DNA of 64,000 nucleotides from Megalobrama amblycephala (GCF_018812025.1 NC_063063.1:927501-991500); one strand, 5' to 3'; positions 51,301 to 63,074 are shown, counted from the stretch's first letter. Numbers and translations are program-made. Notes: generated by a model from the letters alone, not told the origin.

Positions 51301-54300
51301 CATGCAGGATTCATATTTAAAGGGTTAGTTCACCCAAAAATGAAAATTCTGTCATTAATTACTCTCCCTCATGTCGTTCCACACCCGTAAGACCTTCATT
51401 CATCTTCAGAACACAAATTAAGATATTTTTGATGAAATCTGATGGCTCATTGAGGCCTGCATAGCCAGCAAGAAAGTTATTAAAGCTACTAAAGACATTG
51501 TTAAAACAGTCATGTGACTACAGTGGTTCAACCTTAATGTTATGAAGAGACGAGAATACTTTTTGTGCGCCAAAAAAATCTAAATAACGACTTTTCAACA
51601 AAATCTAGTGATGGGCGATTTCAAAACACTGCTTCATGAAGCTTTACGAATCTTTTGTTTCGAATCAGTGGTTCGCAGCGCATATCAAACTGCCAAAGTC
51701 ACGTGAAACATTGAAATTTCTAAACACTTATGACATAATGAAGCCTCGTTTACTGAAATCACGTGACTTTGGCCCTCTGAACCACTGATTCGAAAACAAA
51801 AGATTCGTAAAGCTTCATGAAGCAGTGTTTTTAAATCACCCATCTCTAGATTTTGTTTAAAAGTCGTTATTTTGTTAAATTTTTTTGGCGCAATAAAAGT
51901 ATTTTCGTCGCTTTATAATATTAAGGTTGAACCACGGCAGTCACATGACTGTTTTAAATATGTCTTTAGTAGCTTTCTGGGCATTGAAAGTGTAATTATC
52001 TTGCTGTCAATGCAGGCCTCACTCCATCGGATTTCATCAAAAATATCTTAATTTGTGTTCTGAAGATGAACGAAGGTCTTACGGGAGTGGAACGACATGA
52101 GGGTGAGGAATTAATGACAGAAATTTCATTTTTGGGTGAACTAACCCTTTAATTAATGAACTAATTCGTTATATCTGCCTTTTTAATGCGTTCGTTGTAA
52201 ATTGATCAAAGATCGCCCAATAAATATCGGCGGCTGATACATCGGTGCATCTCTGCTTCTTTAAAACAACAGCTATTTTGTGTTGTTAACCAAGTGATAA
52301 CTTACCCTTGCTTCATGTTTAGAGTTTAAGGTAATGATTAATCGATTAATTAATAATTAAACTGATCAATTATGGGAATTTATATAAATTGGCATCCCTA
52401 ATATATTGTGGAAAACCCAGAAAAATCAAGACAATTAAATTAGATTCTGAGGCCTTAGAAAGTCATGTAAAGGATGATTCTATATTTTTCCAAGTTCTAC
52501 TCAACTTTTCATTGTTTCATCAAAATGCAAAATGTTGCCGCCGTTGACAGTCAGATCTTGCTTTATCAGGCCTCTCATTGCAAGCGCTGAAAGAGGAGGT
52601 TGTCAGCCTCATACAGACCTTTCCAGAGGGAATAGAGGTGTCCAGGTTAACCTTTATGTACAGGAGAGTCTATGGCAAGAGGTTTGGACCCTTAACCAGT
52701 TATGGTTTGTCAGGCCTCCAGGAGCTTTTTGAACAGCTTGGTGACCGAGTGCATGTGGAAAGGATTTACAATAAAAACATGATCAGAGCCGTAATTCACA
52801 GAATGCTGCAGCTTCCCATGTATCAAGGTATGAACTGAATATTGATTGCATTAATTGGTTGAATCTAGTGATCTGCACTGGTGACCAGAAAGTTGTAAGT
52901 TGATTCGATCCATGAACCAAGACATTTGTACCCTAGATAGGGAGGGTAATCTCTAAAATAAGTGGATGTACTGTTAATAGTGATATTAAATGAGCTGTTG
53001 AAGTTGCTGACAGTGAATTAAAGCATCTCATAAATGACAAATGAATCATTTTAAAACAATCTGGAAAACCACTGGCATGTATTTGTATTTCCTGCATTCT
53101 GATCAGTGAGTCAGATTAAGCATACGGTGTTCTTTGTAACCAGTTCATCAGTATGTGATCAACCTTTATTTTCCTCGTTGCCCCTTTAACTGGCAAGCCA
53201 GCTAAGTATCATGTTTCAGGAAATTCAATAGCGTATGTTATCACCGGCTTCAGCTGGAAACCGAACAGACTGTGAGCGCCGAGTCACGTGACTTTCTCAG
53301 AACAGAGAACATTAGATCAGCTGAGAGAGAGAGAGAGAGAGAGAGCAGGAAAACGAAACCTAAGGGTGAAGCTCATGCCGTCATTAATCATTCCTCACAA
53401 ACACAACACATGCTCACGTTGTGTTGACATGGTTGCATTGAAGTCGTACAGCATTTTAAGCATTTGTCAAGCATGTTCAAACAGTCAGGTAGGATCTTTA
53501 TCCAGACGGTTGTCTTGTTCTCTAGAAATGAGAGTAGGTAATTGCATGACTCAAACCTTTTGTTTCAGTTTTGTTTCTCGTGATGCAGTGCATATTTATG
53601 ATGGGAGTGTCTAGTATAAAACCGCAAACAGTAAATTAGCCATTCAGTTTGGACAGTCTTTCATTGAGCAGATACACAGGGTAAGAAAAAAAATGCTTAT
53701 TTATTAAACTTTCATTTTCAAATGTGTGTTAATCTGTTTATATTACTTCCATATTACTTTTGGCTGTATTTTAGGTTTATATTAATGCTTTAGGTTAACA
53801 TTAGAAGAAAAATTCTACAGCGTTTATTAATCATCATTTACTAATACATTTTTAAAATCAAACCCTTAATGCACTGTGAACTAAAATGAGCAAAGAAAAG
53901 ATAATTGTACAGTATTTCTGTCAACTAACATGCTAATACATAAACTAATATTAACAAGTAAGTCTGTGACGTGGTATAGTAGAATAAATTGTGTTAGAAC
54001 TGAGGAACGTTTAAATGTAATTATTTTGTTAAATGGTTTGTGAACTCATTGTTATTGCTGATTAATTTGAGGACTAATATACGGCATTAATTGTGTATTA
54101 AGAATTGATTTTTATCACCTAAGGAAAAGTTTGATGTCAGCGATTAAACTTTTGAGGCAAAAAACTATTTGTTTTCATCAGCGCTGACTTTGTCTCTGAA
54201 GAACTTGATATTAGAAATATATTATGAAGATAAACGTCAAATGAATATTTCTTTGTCTAAACCAGTGTTTCTCAACCCTGGTCCTGAAGGACCTGCAGGT

Positions 54301-57300
54301 TTTGTCTTTCTCCCTAATAAAACACACCTGATTCAACTCATCAGCTCATTAGAAGAAACTCCACTACCTGAAATGAGTGTGTCAGACAGAGGAGACTTTC
54401 AAAATGTGCAGTGTTGGGGGTCCTCCAGGACCAGGGTTGAGAAACACTGGTCTAAACTAATTTTACTCTCAATGTTTGTACTTGTTTTTTTTTTTTACAG
54501 ATATGAATGTGGACGATGCTCCTAAGAATGCAATTTGTAATAAAGTTATCAAGACTGTGAAAAGACACCCTCAAGGAATTGCTCTTGATAAGTTAGCAGA
54601 AGTCTTTGCCCGTAGGCATAAACAAGTCCTTTTACCAGCTGAACTAGGTTTCCCATCAATGGAAACTTTTGTGGACTCTCTTAGCAAGGATCTTACGGTG
54701 GAAGATGGTGTGGTCTTTCACAAGAAAAATATAGTTCTTTCAGGTACTGATTTCACAATATGCAACTTCTAGATCAATTAATTCCACTTTGGAGATAGGA
54801 AATTGCTGTTTTGCAAAGGATAATTTCTCAAACAGATTAAACCTATAACAAAAACTGAAGTTTTTAATGAATCCATATCATCCAGGCACTAACATGGATG
54901 TGGATTCATGTTTGCATTACACAGAGAAATGTCAACACTATTTTCAGTGTGTTTGTTTGTACCCTTTCCAGAGCTTTATGTATTTACTACCAGATTAATG
55001 TAGCATTGCACCAATTTTTAATGGCCGAATCGCCTGTTGTAATGTAAAGTACTGTCAGGGAGGCCAACTTCAAATCTTACATTATCCTTCACATTTTACA
55101 GGTGAAGACTTTGAAAAGAGATGCAAAGATGTTGTGGAGTTGGTAAAAAGCTACCCGGAAGGCATTCCTCTTTCAAAAATAACAGTGTTTTATAATAGGG
55201 CATATGGCAAACCTTTGAGAAAGAAAGAACTAGGGTTCTCCTCAATAGCAGATTTCATTGACTCTCTCGACCAAGAGCTGTATGTAGAAAATGGCCAAAT
55301 CTTCTACAGGAGTGCCACGCCTGAAGCTTCAACGCCTACAGGTAATTTGTCAACTTACACGGCTCAAACAAATAAATAAATACAATAAAATGAAGGTTTC
55401 TGATGTGGTTCTTATATATGTATGTCTTTCTCAGCACCCATTCACATTGATGGGGTTTTTAAAGACGTTGTGGAGCTGGTTAAGGAAAATCCAAGAGGCA
55501 TTCCTATTAGGAAGTTGTCTATGTTCTTCAGTCAGAAGTATCGGTGCAACCTCACAGTCTCAGACCTTGGTTTTAGCTCAATCCCCTCCTTCATTGATTC
55601 TCTGAGCGATGAGCTATTGGTGGAGAAACAGACAATCTTCCATAAGAATCACAGAGGAGCACCTGCAGCCCCAACACCTGCAATCCCACCAACAGTGAAC
55701 TCAACACCTGCGAACCCAACCCCGAAAGCAAGCCGTCAAGTTTATTTTGGAGCTGACTTTGTTCAAAGAGGTAGTGAAATGAAACAAGAGGAACTAATAG
55801 ATAAAGTTAATGAGGTTGTGAAAAAGTTCCCAACTGCAAGCAATTCCATTAGTGAACTGCAGAATGGCTACTCCCTCTTATTTGGGTCAGCACTGCCACT
55901 AAAAACCTACTCCTCTTCTCCAGTTGTAGATAATAAACAAGCAGGAGCGAAGTGCCTTGAAAGTAAGAGTGTATACATTTAAACACACAAGTAAATAAAG
56001 TGTTCCTTAAGGCTTTAAAAAACACATTGTTGACTTTCTTGTAGAACCACAACAGAAGATTGAAGAGGAACCAAAGAAGGTTCAATCCAAACCCACGCCA
56101 CTTGTGAATGACCAAGTGGTCCGGTCCAAGACAGGATCATCTTTGCTTCAGTTTCAAGTTTTAACAGCCCCCCTCATGGCAACCCCTGGTAATCTGTCCA
56201 CTAGTGATTTCCCAGTTCTTGGTTCCAAGATGCCCAATGCTGAAGAGAAGAAACTGAAGGAGGGAAGGGGGCTTGTCTTCCATGAGTCCTACTACAGCCA
56301 GGTCAGGGAGGTACATGGTGCGAACATGAGGGCAGCAGAAGCCTTGCTGGAAGATGAAGGCAATGTTGGGAGGCGGAGAAAGGCCATGAGCTCAAACGAT
56401 GTGAACTCTTTGGTAGAGGACGTCATGAGAGCCCTTGCAGCCGAAGGAGAGCATGTCACCATCGAGAGGGTCTGTGTCTTGGGAAATAACAAAACAGGAC
56501 TGCGTTTCCAAAAGCATCATGAGCTAAGTTGATGGTAGACAACATTGTTGGCAATGGTCTCCATGATCGACTCGCTATGCTTTCGGGAAACGCAGGCCAG
56601 ACTTATTTTAGCCGCGTTTCCTCCGCAGGAACTTTGCCCAGGAACTAGGGACTTTGGGGTGGTCTGAATTGGAGGTCTCCAAACTCGGTACTGTCCTGCA
56701 GAGTTTACCTCCAACCAGCTCCAACACACCTGCTTGAAAGTTTCTTGTATGCCTAATGAGAGCTTGATTAGCTGGTTTAGGTGTGTTTAATTGGGGTTGG
56801 TGCTAAACTTTGTGGGACAGCGGCTCTTCAGGACCGAGTTTGGAGACCTTTGGTCTAAATGAGGTTCCGGGTAAAAATTTCTGCCTCAGAAAGTACCTGC
56901 TCACTAGGTAGTACTTTTTCAAAGTACTACCTTCACTTGGGTGCTGAACTTGCCGATTGGTTGAGTTCATGCAGCATTTTGATTGGTTGACTCGATTGGT
57001 TTAATAAGCTTATATGCGGGGGACGAAATCCAGCTGGAACTGGAAAGTTGCACGCAGCCCTACATTACCGGACTTCATCTTCACGGTACTTTAGACCAGT
57101 GTTTCCCAACCCTGTTCCTGGAGGCATACCAACACTGCACATTTTGCATGTCTCCTTTGTCTGACACACCCAATTCAGGTCTTGGAGTCTCTACTAATGA
57201 GCTGATGACTTGAATCAGGTGTGTTTGAGTAGAGAGACATGCAAAATGTGCAGTGTTGGTGTACCTCCAGGAACAGGGTTGGGAAACACTGCTTTAGACC

Positions 57301-60300
57301 ATGATGGGCAGCAACAGGTCTGGGGGTACAAAGTTCCTGGGAGAAATTGTTCTGGGTAATTCCGGTGGAAAAGCGGCTTTTGTGCTCATCCCCATGTCAA
57401 TACCATGACTTAATCATTATTTTTTCATTCTCAAAGGTAATAAACAGAGTCTGTTCACTTCTACAAGTGTCCACATTGAGGGATATGAATATCGATTATC
57501 GTCGGCATCTGCCTGCAGTGCAGGACCTTCAGCGCACTATCAAGGAGATCAACATGTACATTGAGGTATGAGGTCTTGAACAAAAGTCCTAGTCTAGGTG
57601 ATGACTCTTCTCTGATTGGTTGTAGTGGCATTTAGGTCATGTGTTTCTTTCTACATCAGTCAGTGGAGGCGGTGTCTTCCGTTTGCACACTTTACGAACT
57701 GGGACAGGCTCTGGCCAACCTGAAGAACAAGAAACGCTTTGAAGAACTCCATCTGGGCCCTCTCTGCAAGGTCCCTCTTATTCACCGAATGTTCAGAATA
57801 GATGCAAATACTAAAGATGATGATGTACATCAGATTGCAACCGTGGACATTCTTAAGGTGAGTCAGTTTGGCACTGGCTGCATACTTGAGTGCATCTACA
57901 TCTACAAGGAGTACATCTACATTGACGTGACTCGCTCTCACTCATTGTACACTATGGTTTTCTGCTTGCTTTAGAGTCTCAAAATGTTCCGGAGAAAAAG
58001 CAAGACACCAAGAGTTGACCTTGCTGATTTCATGAAGCACCTTGCAGACCAGTATAGCTGTGAGTCGCCGTATGAACTCGGCATCAGAATCCAGAGTCTT
58101 GGGTTGCCCATTTCGGTAAGATTCTCTCTTGTTGTTGCCATATATTTGGGGTCTGTTCACCCCTCTTTCAGAAACGTCTGATTCGGTGTTGAGGGTTCAG
58201 TCTACAAAGCACTGAAAATGCATCCTTCAACAATTCTCTAAAACTCTGGAACTGTGAAACTGCTCTAAAATTCCCATCATTCCCATCAATCTAGCGGCCA
58301 ACTTTAGAATGTTTGAAATGTTGCCGTTTGTTGGGGCATTATGCAGTATTGAACAGACTTTACTATCTGCATTGTTTTCTCATGCTTTGTTCTTAGACGT
58401 TGAATAAGGCAACGGCTGCTGAGTTTTGCCACATGGACACGGCCAAAGAAGCCATTCAGAGGGAGATTCTGGAGGAGGTGGAAGCCAAAATGTTTAAGAT
58501 CAAGAAGAGCCTGCTGGATCCTGCCCAAGGACCTGTGATCTTCTCCCAGACAGGCAACTCTGAGCTTAGGAAAAAATATGCAAATATGACCGCCACAGAT
58601 GCAGTCCTGGAAGTCTTCATCAATGCTGAAGGCATCTTCAGTAAAAGTATGACGAAGGTGAGCAACTAAGAGGCGAGAATTCTCAGCCTCTTCAGAACGA
58701 GCTCACTCATAATTATAAAAGTTTACAGGCTGGTTTTTCTTGTGGTTTGGATGTTTAATGTCTCCTAACCGCAGTGGAACCGCCTGAGTTGCTGTTCTTC
58801 ATGGGTGGCATCTTACTGAGTTACTTGTTTAGTAGGGCAATCTCCTCTTACTTTTGTGCATATTTACTAAAGGTTTTTCTAAAATGCCTAACAGTGTTGT
58901 AGTACTTCAGGCCGAATTTGAGTTCAGACGGAGACCTGAAGAAGGTCTGAACGATTTAGACGGTGTAATTGACCATATGCACGGTTTCTTCCTGGTTTTC
59001 GATAAGCCAGCTTGGGCATTGAACTGTCATTCTGTACATCAGCACAAAACCATCAATGGTTGTATAAAAGTATTTCTCTTTCTGAAATAAGGTTCGGTGC
59101 CCACTTGTGATTATTATTCCTAATGAGATTCTTAAAGGGATAATTCACCCCAAAATGAAAGTTCTGTCATCATTTACTCTTTCTTGTTTTGTTTCAAATT
59201 CTTATACTTCATAACACTAAGAGAGATTTTTTTTTTGCTTGGTCTTTGCAATTACGATTAACTGGGACTGAAGCTTTCAAGCTTCAAAAAGTGTGTGGAT
59301 GATGATAGAATTAGAATTTTGGGTGAACTTTTGCTTTAAATAGTCTCTCTTTTATTTTGGTAATTGCAGTGGTAATTCCTTCTAGCTGTTTAAGGATGTA
59401 AACGGGTCGCAGATGAGAGTAGGAGAGGGATCAGTTGCTCTCTTTATTAATGTGATGTCATGCTCATCATCTGCTAATCCCACCCAGAAATTATTCTCTC
59501 GCTACTTGCATCACAACCATTGAGTCTTTATGGTTCTCATGCAGTTGCTGTTTTGACTGACCTTTCCCTCTTCATTCACTTGAAGAGATTATGAGGTCTT
59601 TGTACATGTCCATGAACTTATTCAAGCAATTTCTGCTCTGGTTTGATGAATTGAATGTGACTGAGAACATGAATGTTTCTAATTTATTCATTTTCAAAGG
59701 CTGTACACGTTCTGGAAGCAACTGATTGTGCTTGTGTGTGTGTTGTTTTTTTCTGTGTGTGTGTGTGTGTGTTCTCAGACGATTCAGACTTTCCTGTCAT
59801 GTGTAAACCGAGACAGGCTTGCTAGAGCCTTATTCCAGCTTGCTATCTGCTGTGGCTCCTTGGACGCCCCTCAGGACCTGGTAGCTAAAGAAAAACCTCA
59901 GAAAAAAGCAGAGGCAAAGAAAGCAACAGAGGAGAGAGCAACACAGATGCTCCCCACTGAAGGTGTCAACTTTATAACCTTATTAGTTATCTTATTCTCC
60001 CTTTTAGTTTTAGCACCCTCCAAGCTTAAGGCCCAGATATTCTCAGGTTCTTTTGTTTTTAATAATTGGCATTAGCTAAAATTAACAAAATGCCTTAGAA
60101 GAATTTTTTTGTTGTTAGTTCATTTTAACCCTTTAAGACCGGATGGAGCGCCGGCGCTCCCATTTGCGTGTCTCTCTTTAAGAGCCAATAAAAATTGAAT
60201 CCATATAGATAGCACAACAATTCTTTTTGCATACAAAACCAGAAACTTTAAACTTTCATATCAAGCCTCCAACCTGCTTCTGTTGCGTTGTTTTCACCCT

Positions 60301-63074
60301 CTAATGAGTCTGAGTAATATGCGTTTACAACAAAAATAGCACAGCCGCTAACTGAATACAAATCTCCTTGCTACAGTTTTGGAGTTATGAGTCTTTACTT
60401 TTGTGTGTCTCTCAGAAAAAATAAACTCTAAAAAAGCCTTCAGGTCTTAAAGGGTTAACAAATGGAACCTTATTTTGAAGTGTTACCAATTAATTCTATA
60501 AAATTTTAGTACATTGAAAGTAACATCGCGCTTACTTTTTGTTGTGAAAAAACGCTTGTGATTTACTGCATCGTTCCTGGTGTATATCAGACCTTTTCTC
60601 TTATTATCAAGGTTCTCCTTTTACTAGGATAGGATGACTTTGGAAGTGTGCATAATCCGTATCAGTGTTTGTTTACACTCCATCCATATACTTTACTGCC
60701 CATTGTATAAATTTGCACCTCTGATGTGATCTTTTTTCATAGCTGAGGTGAAGAGCTATTTTCAGGAGCGTGTCGCCAACTTCAACAGCACGCCTACTCT
60801 TGCCCAGCTTCGCGTGCTGGAAAAGAGGATTGCAGAGCACTTCAACTTCAAAGACTTCAGTCAGCTGCAGCAAGGAACTTATCTGGATTTCATTGTCAAA
60901 AACAAAAAGGTGTGTGTTTCTGCTTCACCTCATTTTTATAAAGATTTATCAGGTTTCTCATGGCATGTCTGTCTTGCTCTTCCCGCAGGTCCTGCAGGAG
61001 GCAGCAGGGGGCGCCGTCTCCATCGACAACCAGGATCCCGGCGCGAACGGCTTCAGACCTAGCAGACAAGACGTGTTTGAATTCATCAAACAGTGCGGGG
61101 AGGGAGATGTCAGCAGAGTGAGTTTTGTTGCCAGCTTGTCTGTGCATGTTACGTGTCAGAAGATCTTTGCACGGTGCAACAGATCACAACTGATTAATAA
61201 TTGTCGTGACGGCCTCTTACTTACAGGATCAGATGAACAAACAAGTGTGCTTATCTTTAACCTGTTAACCTTTTTGAGAAGATCTGAACTTCGGTGGTTC
61301 ATGAATGCTTTGGAATACCAAATTTTGGATTCTTTTTAAAGCAAATGTACTGAACTGAACATTTCTTGTATTTTATACAAAATATATATTTTGCAAAATA
61401 ATTTTTTGGACTTTTTTTGAAAAAATCAAAACCAAGTTGGCTCAGATCAATGAGGCCTACGGTTCATCAGATCCAAAAACGAGTTGATAAAAAGATTGAA
61501 TCCAATATTTGCTGATAATAATATCATATCAGTGCTTCCCACAGGTTTGAAATATACTTGCGGTTGTAGCCGGGCGAAAAATCCTCCTCTTACCCATGTT
61601 TTTTTTATTTATTGAAATTAATTTTAATTACATAGCATATTACATTTAATTACATACTAATATTATGCATTGTAAATTGTGCAAAATTACAGCATTTAAA
61701 TGGTTCACCTTTTCCTATGTTCTCCTTGCTGTCATATAGTGTCTCTCTCAGTGAATGGGACACAGATTTTACTAGTAAAATTTATAAAATGAATAATATA
61801 TGTGTCAAATAATGTTCTTAGTCTTTTCTTCCTGTGGGAAAGACTACAATAATTTACTATGAATTAAATGGAAATCAAATTAAATACAATTTATTGTGTA
61901 ACCAAAATACTTGTTAATGCCCAAAAGAAAAAGAAACAACTTAGCGTGTGACTTTTAATTATAAACAAGACCGAAATACACCGGGACTCTTATTTTGAAA
62001 TGTCTGTACTATTGCAGGCTGATCCTTCAGATTCTTACAACCGTCTAAAACATTTTATATAAAGGCCATAAAGTAGACTTTGTAATAATTCATCAACTTG
62101 AGTTCATTAGCAATCGATTGGCATAAATCTGCGCTTTTCATTGATTGAGAATCACTTTGAAGCAGACTGAAGCGCTGTTGCGCGAGCCTGTAAAACGCGC
62201 AACAGCGCCGCCTAGTGACTTTGTCAGCGGGAGTAAACAGTTCTGACGCACACGTAACGAGCAGGTATGAAACGACTAGTTTATCGATCGCAGATGGTTT
62301 CATTATCTTGCGCGGATATAAAAGTATAAGAGGATAAAAATAATAAAAGCAAAAATGTGTCTCCAAATATACTTGGGCGACCGTTATTATACATGGGCGG
62401 CCCGCCCAAGTAAAGTCTATGTGTGGGAAGCACTGATATATATATATATAAGCTATTTAAAAAGCCGGTCATTTTTGACCCTGAACACCAAATTAGGTTT
62501 AAACACTTCTTTCTGTGTCGTTTTCTTGTTCTGCATCAGCTGCCGTTCATTGAGGCTGCTCTGAGGAATCATTATGGGATAAAGGACAGCCGAGAGCTGG
62601 GTCACGGTCCCCTGGGGTGTCTTCTGAATTACACGCAGCGTCAGAAAGAGCTCAGCGGAGACGCCGTCACCAGCGTCGTGCGCTACGAGTGTCCTCTGAT
62701 GCCCGCCAGTTCATGGTGAGGCGGTTTGCATCTCTGCTTTTCTCTTAAAATCCATGACCTGTAAATGGACGACATTAATGTTGTTTGATCAAGGTTTCTT
62801 CTCAAGTAAACGTTATTAAAGGACCTTTAAGTGTTAAATTGAGCTTCTTAAAAGCATCAGAAACCGTGTTGATTGGAGGCATCATTGAGTGTGTGTGATT
62901 TCAGGGAGTGTGTGGCAGATACAGTGGGTTTGCTGGGCGAGGTGAGCCGCGATCAAGCGCGCGCGTGTCTGCTGTCGGCTCCTCTGCTGCAGGATCTGCA
63001 GGAATGGAGTCAGTGGGAGCTGGTGTTTCAGCCCAACCACGGCCCGCTCAAGGACTTCATCGACAAGTACTGTG
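48254..63074 (+). CDS. Multi-LOTUS (OST-HTH) domain protein, 5' part, 15 exons
   Basis: Exons: 48254-48362, 52570-52827, 54501-54743, 55102-55341, 55435-55962, 56045-56469, 57437-57565, 57660-57857, 57975-58115, 58397-58657, 59779-59962, 60743-60909, 60989-61117, 62540-62715, 62905-63074, continuing past the window; ~1119 codons with consistent phases. Four LOTUS/OST-HTH-like domains lie at ~40-115, 128-200, 206-272 and 287-355. Their signature is GI.L..L/I...(F/Y)......L...(E/D)LGFSS...FIDSL..EL.VE...IF. A Pro/Thr-rich linker and a short LOTUS-like remnant follow. After ~470 the sequence is helical, with a Lys/Glu-rich stretch near 890; no enzymatic motif was seen in the part present. LOTUS domains bind RNA or Vasa-type helicases in TDRD5/7, Oskar and MARF1; no Tudor or NYN domain is visible here. 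I cannot name the gene. Role inferred only as RNA-related. Confidence 0.75.
49338..50302. mobile_element. MITE with AGGTGCAATATGT ends, nested
   Basis: The left end AGGTGCAATATGTAAG and right end CATATTGCACCTTTAA are inverted, about 960 bases apart, inside the larger hAT element. The interior has no convincing gene. Confidence 0.6.
51317..52152. mobile_element. Long TTAA-flanked foldback MITE, nested
   Basis: TTAAAGGGTTAGTTCACCC at the left and GGGTGAACTAACCCTTTAA at the right. The body is a near-complete palindrome with mirrored blocks GATGAAATCTGATGG and CCATCGGATTTCATC around about 51740. Same family as 39477-40202. Nested in the hAT element at 48489-52399. Confidence 0.8.
53349..53360 (+). 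promoter_or_regulatory. ISRE-like motif in LOTUS-gene intron 2
   Basis: AGGAAAACGAAACC fits the interferon-stimulated response element pattern (RNGAAANNGAAACT) at 13 of 14 positions. A second, weaker match lies on the opposite strand at about 53562-53578 (TTTCAGTTTTGTTTC), some 40 bases upstream of a TATA box. Binding by IRF/STAT factors is inferred, not shown. Confidence 0.5.
53615..53680 (+). promoter_or_regulatory. Internal TATA promoter and leader exon of the LOTUS gene
   Basis: TATAAAA at 53615-53621 is followed ~30 bases later by a presumed start site near 53645 and by a strong donor CACAGG/GTAAGA at 53680/53681. A transcript from here would join to the acceptor at 54500. That exon opens AT-ATG (54503), giving a start at MNVDDAPKN and a protein lacking the first LOTUS domain. 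The predicted leader would be only ~35 bases. Confidence 0.5.
54263..54449. mobile_element. Short hAT MITE in LOTUS-gene intron 2
   Basis: The ends CAGTGTTTCTCAACCC and GGGTTGAGAAACACTG are inverted, with an exact 8-bp duplication GTCTAAAC on each side (54255-54262, 54450-54457). 187 bases, just upstream of the exon at 54501. Confidence 0.85.
56470..57436 (+). other. LOTUS-gene intron 6 with two MITEs
   Basis: The exon before this intron is read to AGG/GTCTGTG and the next starts at CTCAAAG/GTAATAAAC, which joins IER to VINRVCSLLQ in frame. This junction is less certain than the others because an acceptor a few bases downstream is also possible. A foldback repeat at about 56667-56862 (GGAGGTCTCCAAACTCGGT and its inverse) and the MITE at 57097-57291 lie inside. 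Confidence 0.5.
57097..57291. mobile_element. Short hAT MITE in LOTUS-gene intron 6
   Basis: The ends CAGTGTTTCCCAACCC and GGGTTGGGAAACACTG are inverted, with an exact CTTTAGAC duplication on each side. Same family as 54263-54449. Confidence 0.85.
59132..59339. mobile_element. TTAA-flanked MITE in LOTUS-gene intron 10
   Basis: TTAAAGGGATAATTCACCCC at the left and TTTTGGGTGAAC...TTTAA at the right, slightly diverged. Same family as 10581-10786. Confidence 0.7.
60125..60458. mobile_element. TTAA-flanked MITE with CCCTTTAAGACC ends
   Basis: TTAACCCTTTAAGACCGG at the left and CAGGTCTTAAAGGGTTAA at the right; 334 bases including both TTAA copies. piggyBac-like target preference, but a different family from the GTTCACCC elements. 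In LOTUS-gene intron 11. Confidence 0.75.
61118..62539 (+). other. LOTUS-gene intron 13
   Basis: Starts with a fragment of the CCTGTTAAC dispersed family (about 61258-61440). The remainder, about 61530-62430, is bracketed by ATCAGTGCTTCCCACAGG and GTGTGGGAAGCACTGATAT, inverted ends that suggest a ~900-base hAT-like element. No coding sequence. Confidence 0.5.

Larger units (their letters stand above)
48489..52399. mobile_element. 3.9-kb hAT-type element filling intron 1 of the LOTUS gene
   Basis: The ends AGGGATGC and GCATCCCT are inverted and flanked on both sides by AATATATT (48481-48488, 52400-52407), an 8-bp duplication typical of hAT. The subterminal sequences are AT-rich with GATCAATTA/TAATCGATTA motifs. 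Two other elements are nested inside (49338-50302 and 51317-52152). I found no long transposase frame, so it is non-autonomous or decayed. Confidence 0.75.

Noticed and set aside
50986..51390. 134-codon + strand frame
   Set aside because: It runs into the end of a TTAA MITE (the [13 protein letters not shown] peptide is the translated MITE end), so it is not a gene.
54169..54525. 118-codon + strand frame upstream of the second LOTUS exon
   Set aside because: Most of it is the translated hAT MITE at 54263-54449.
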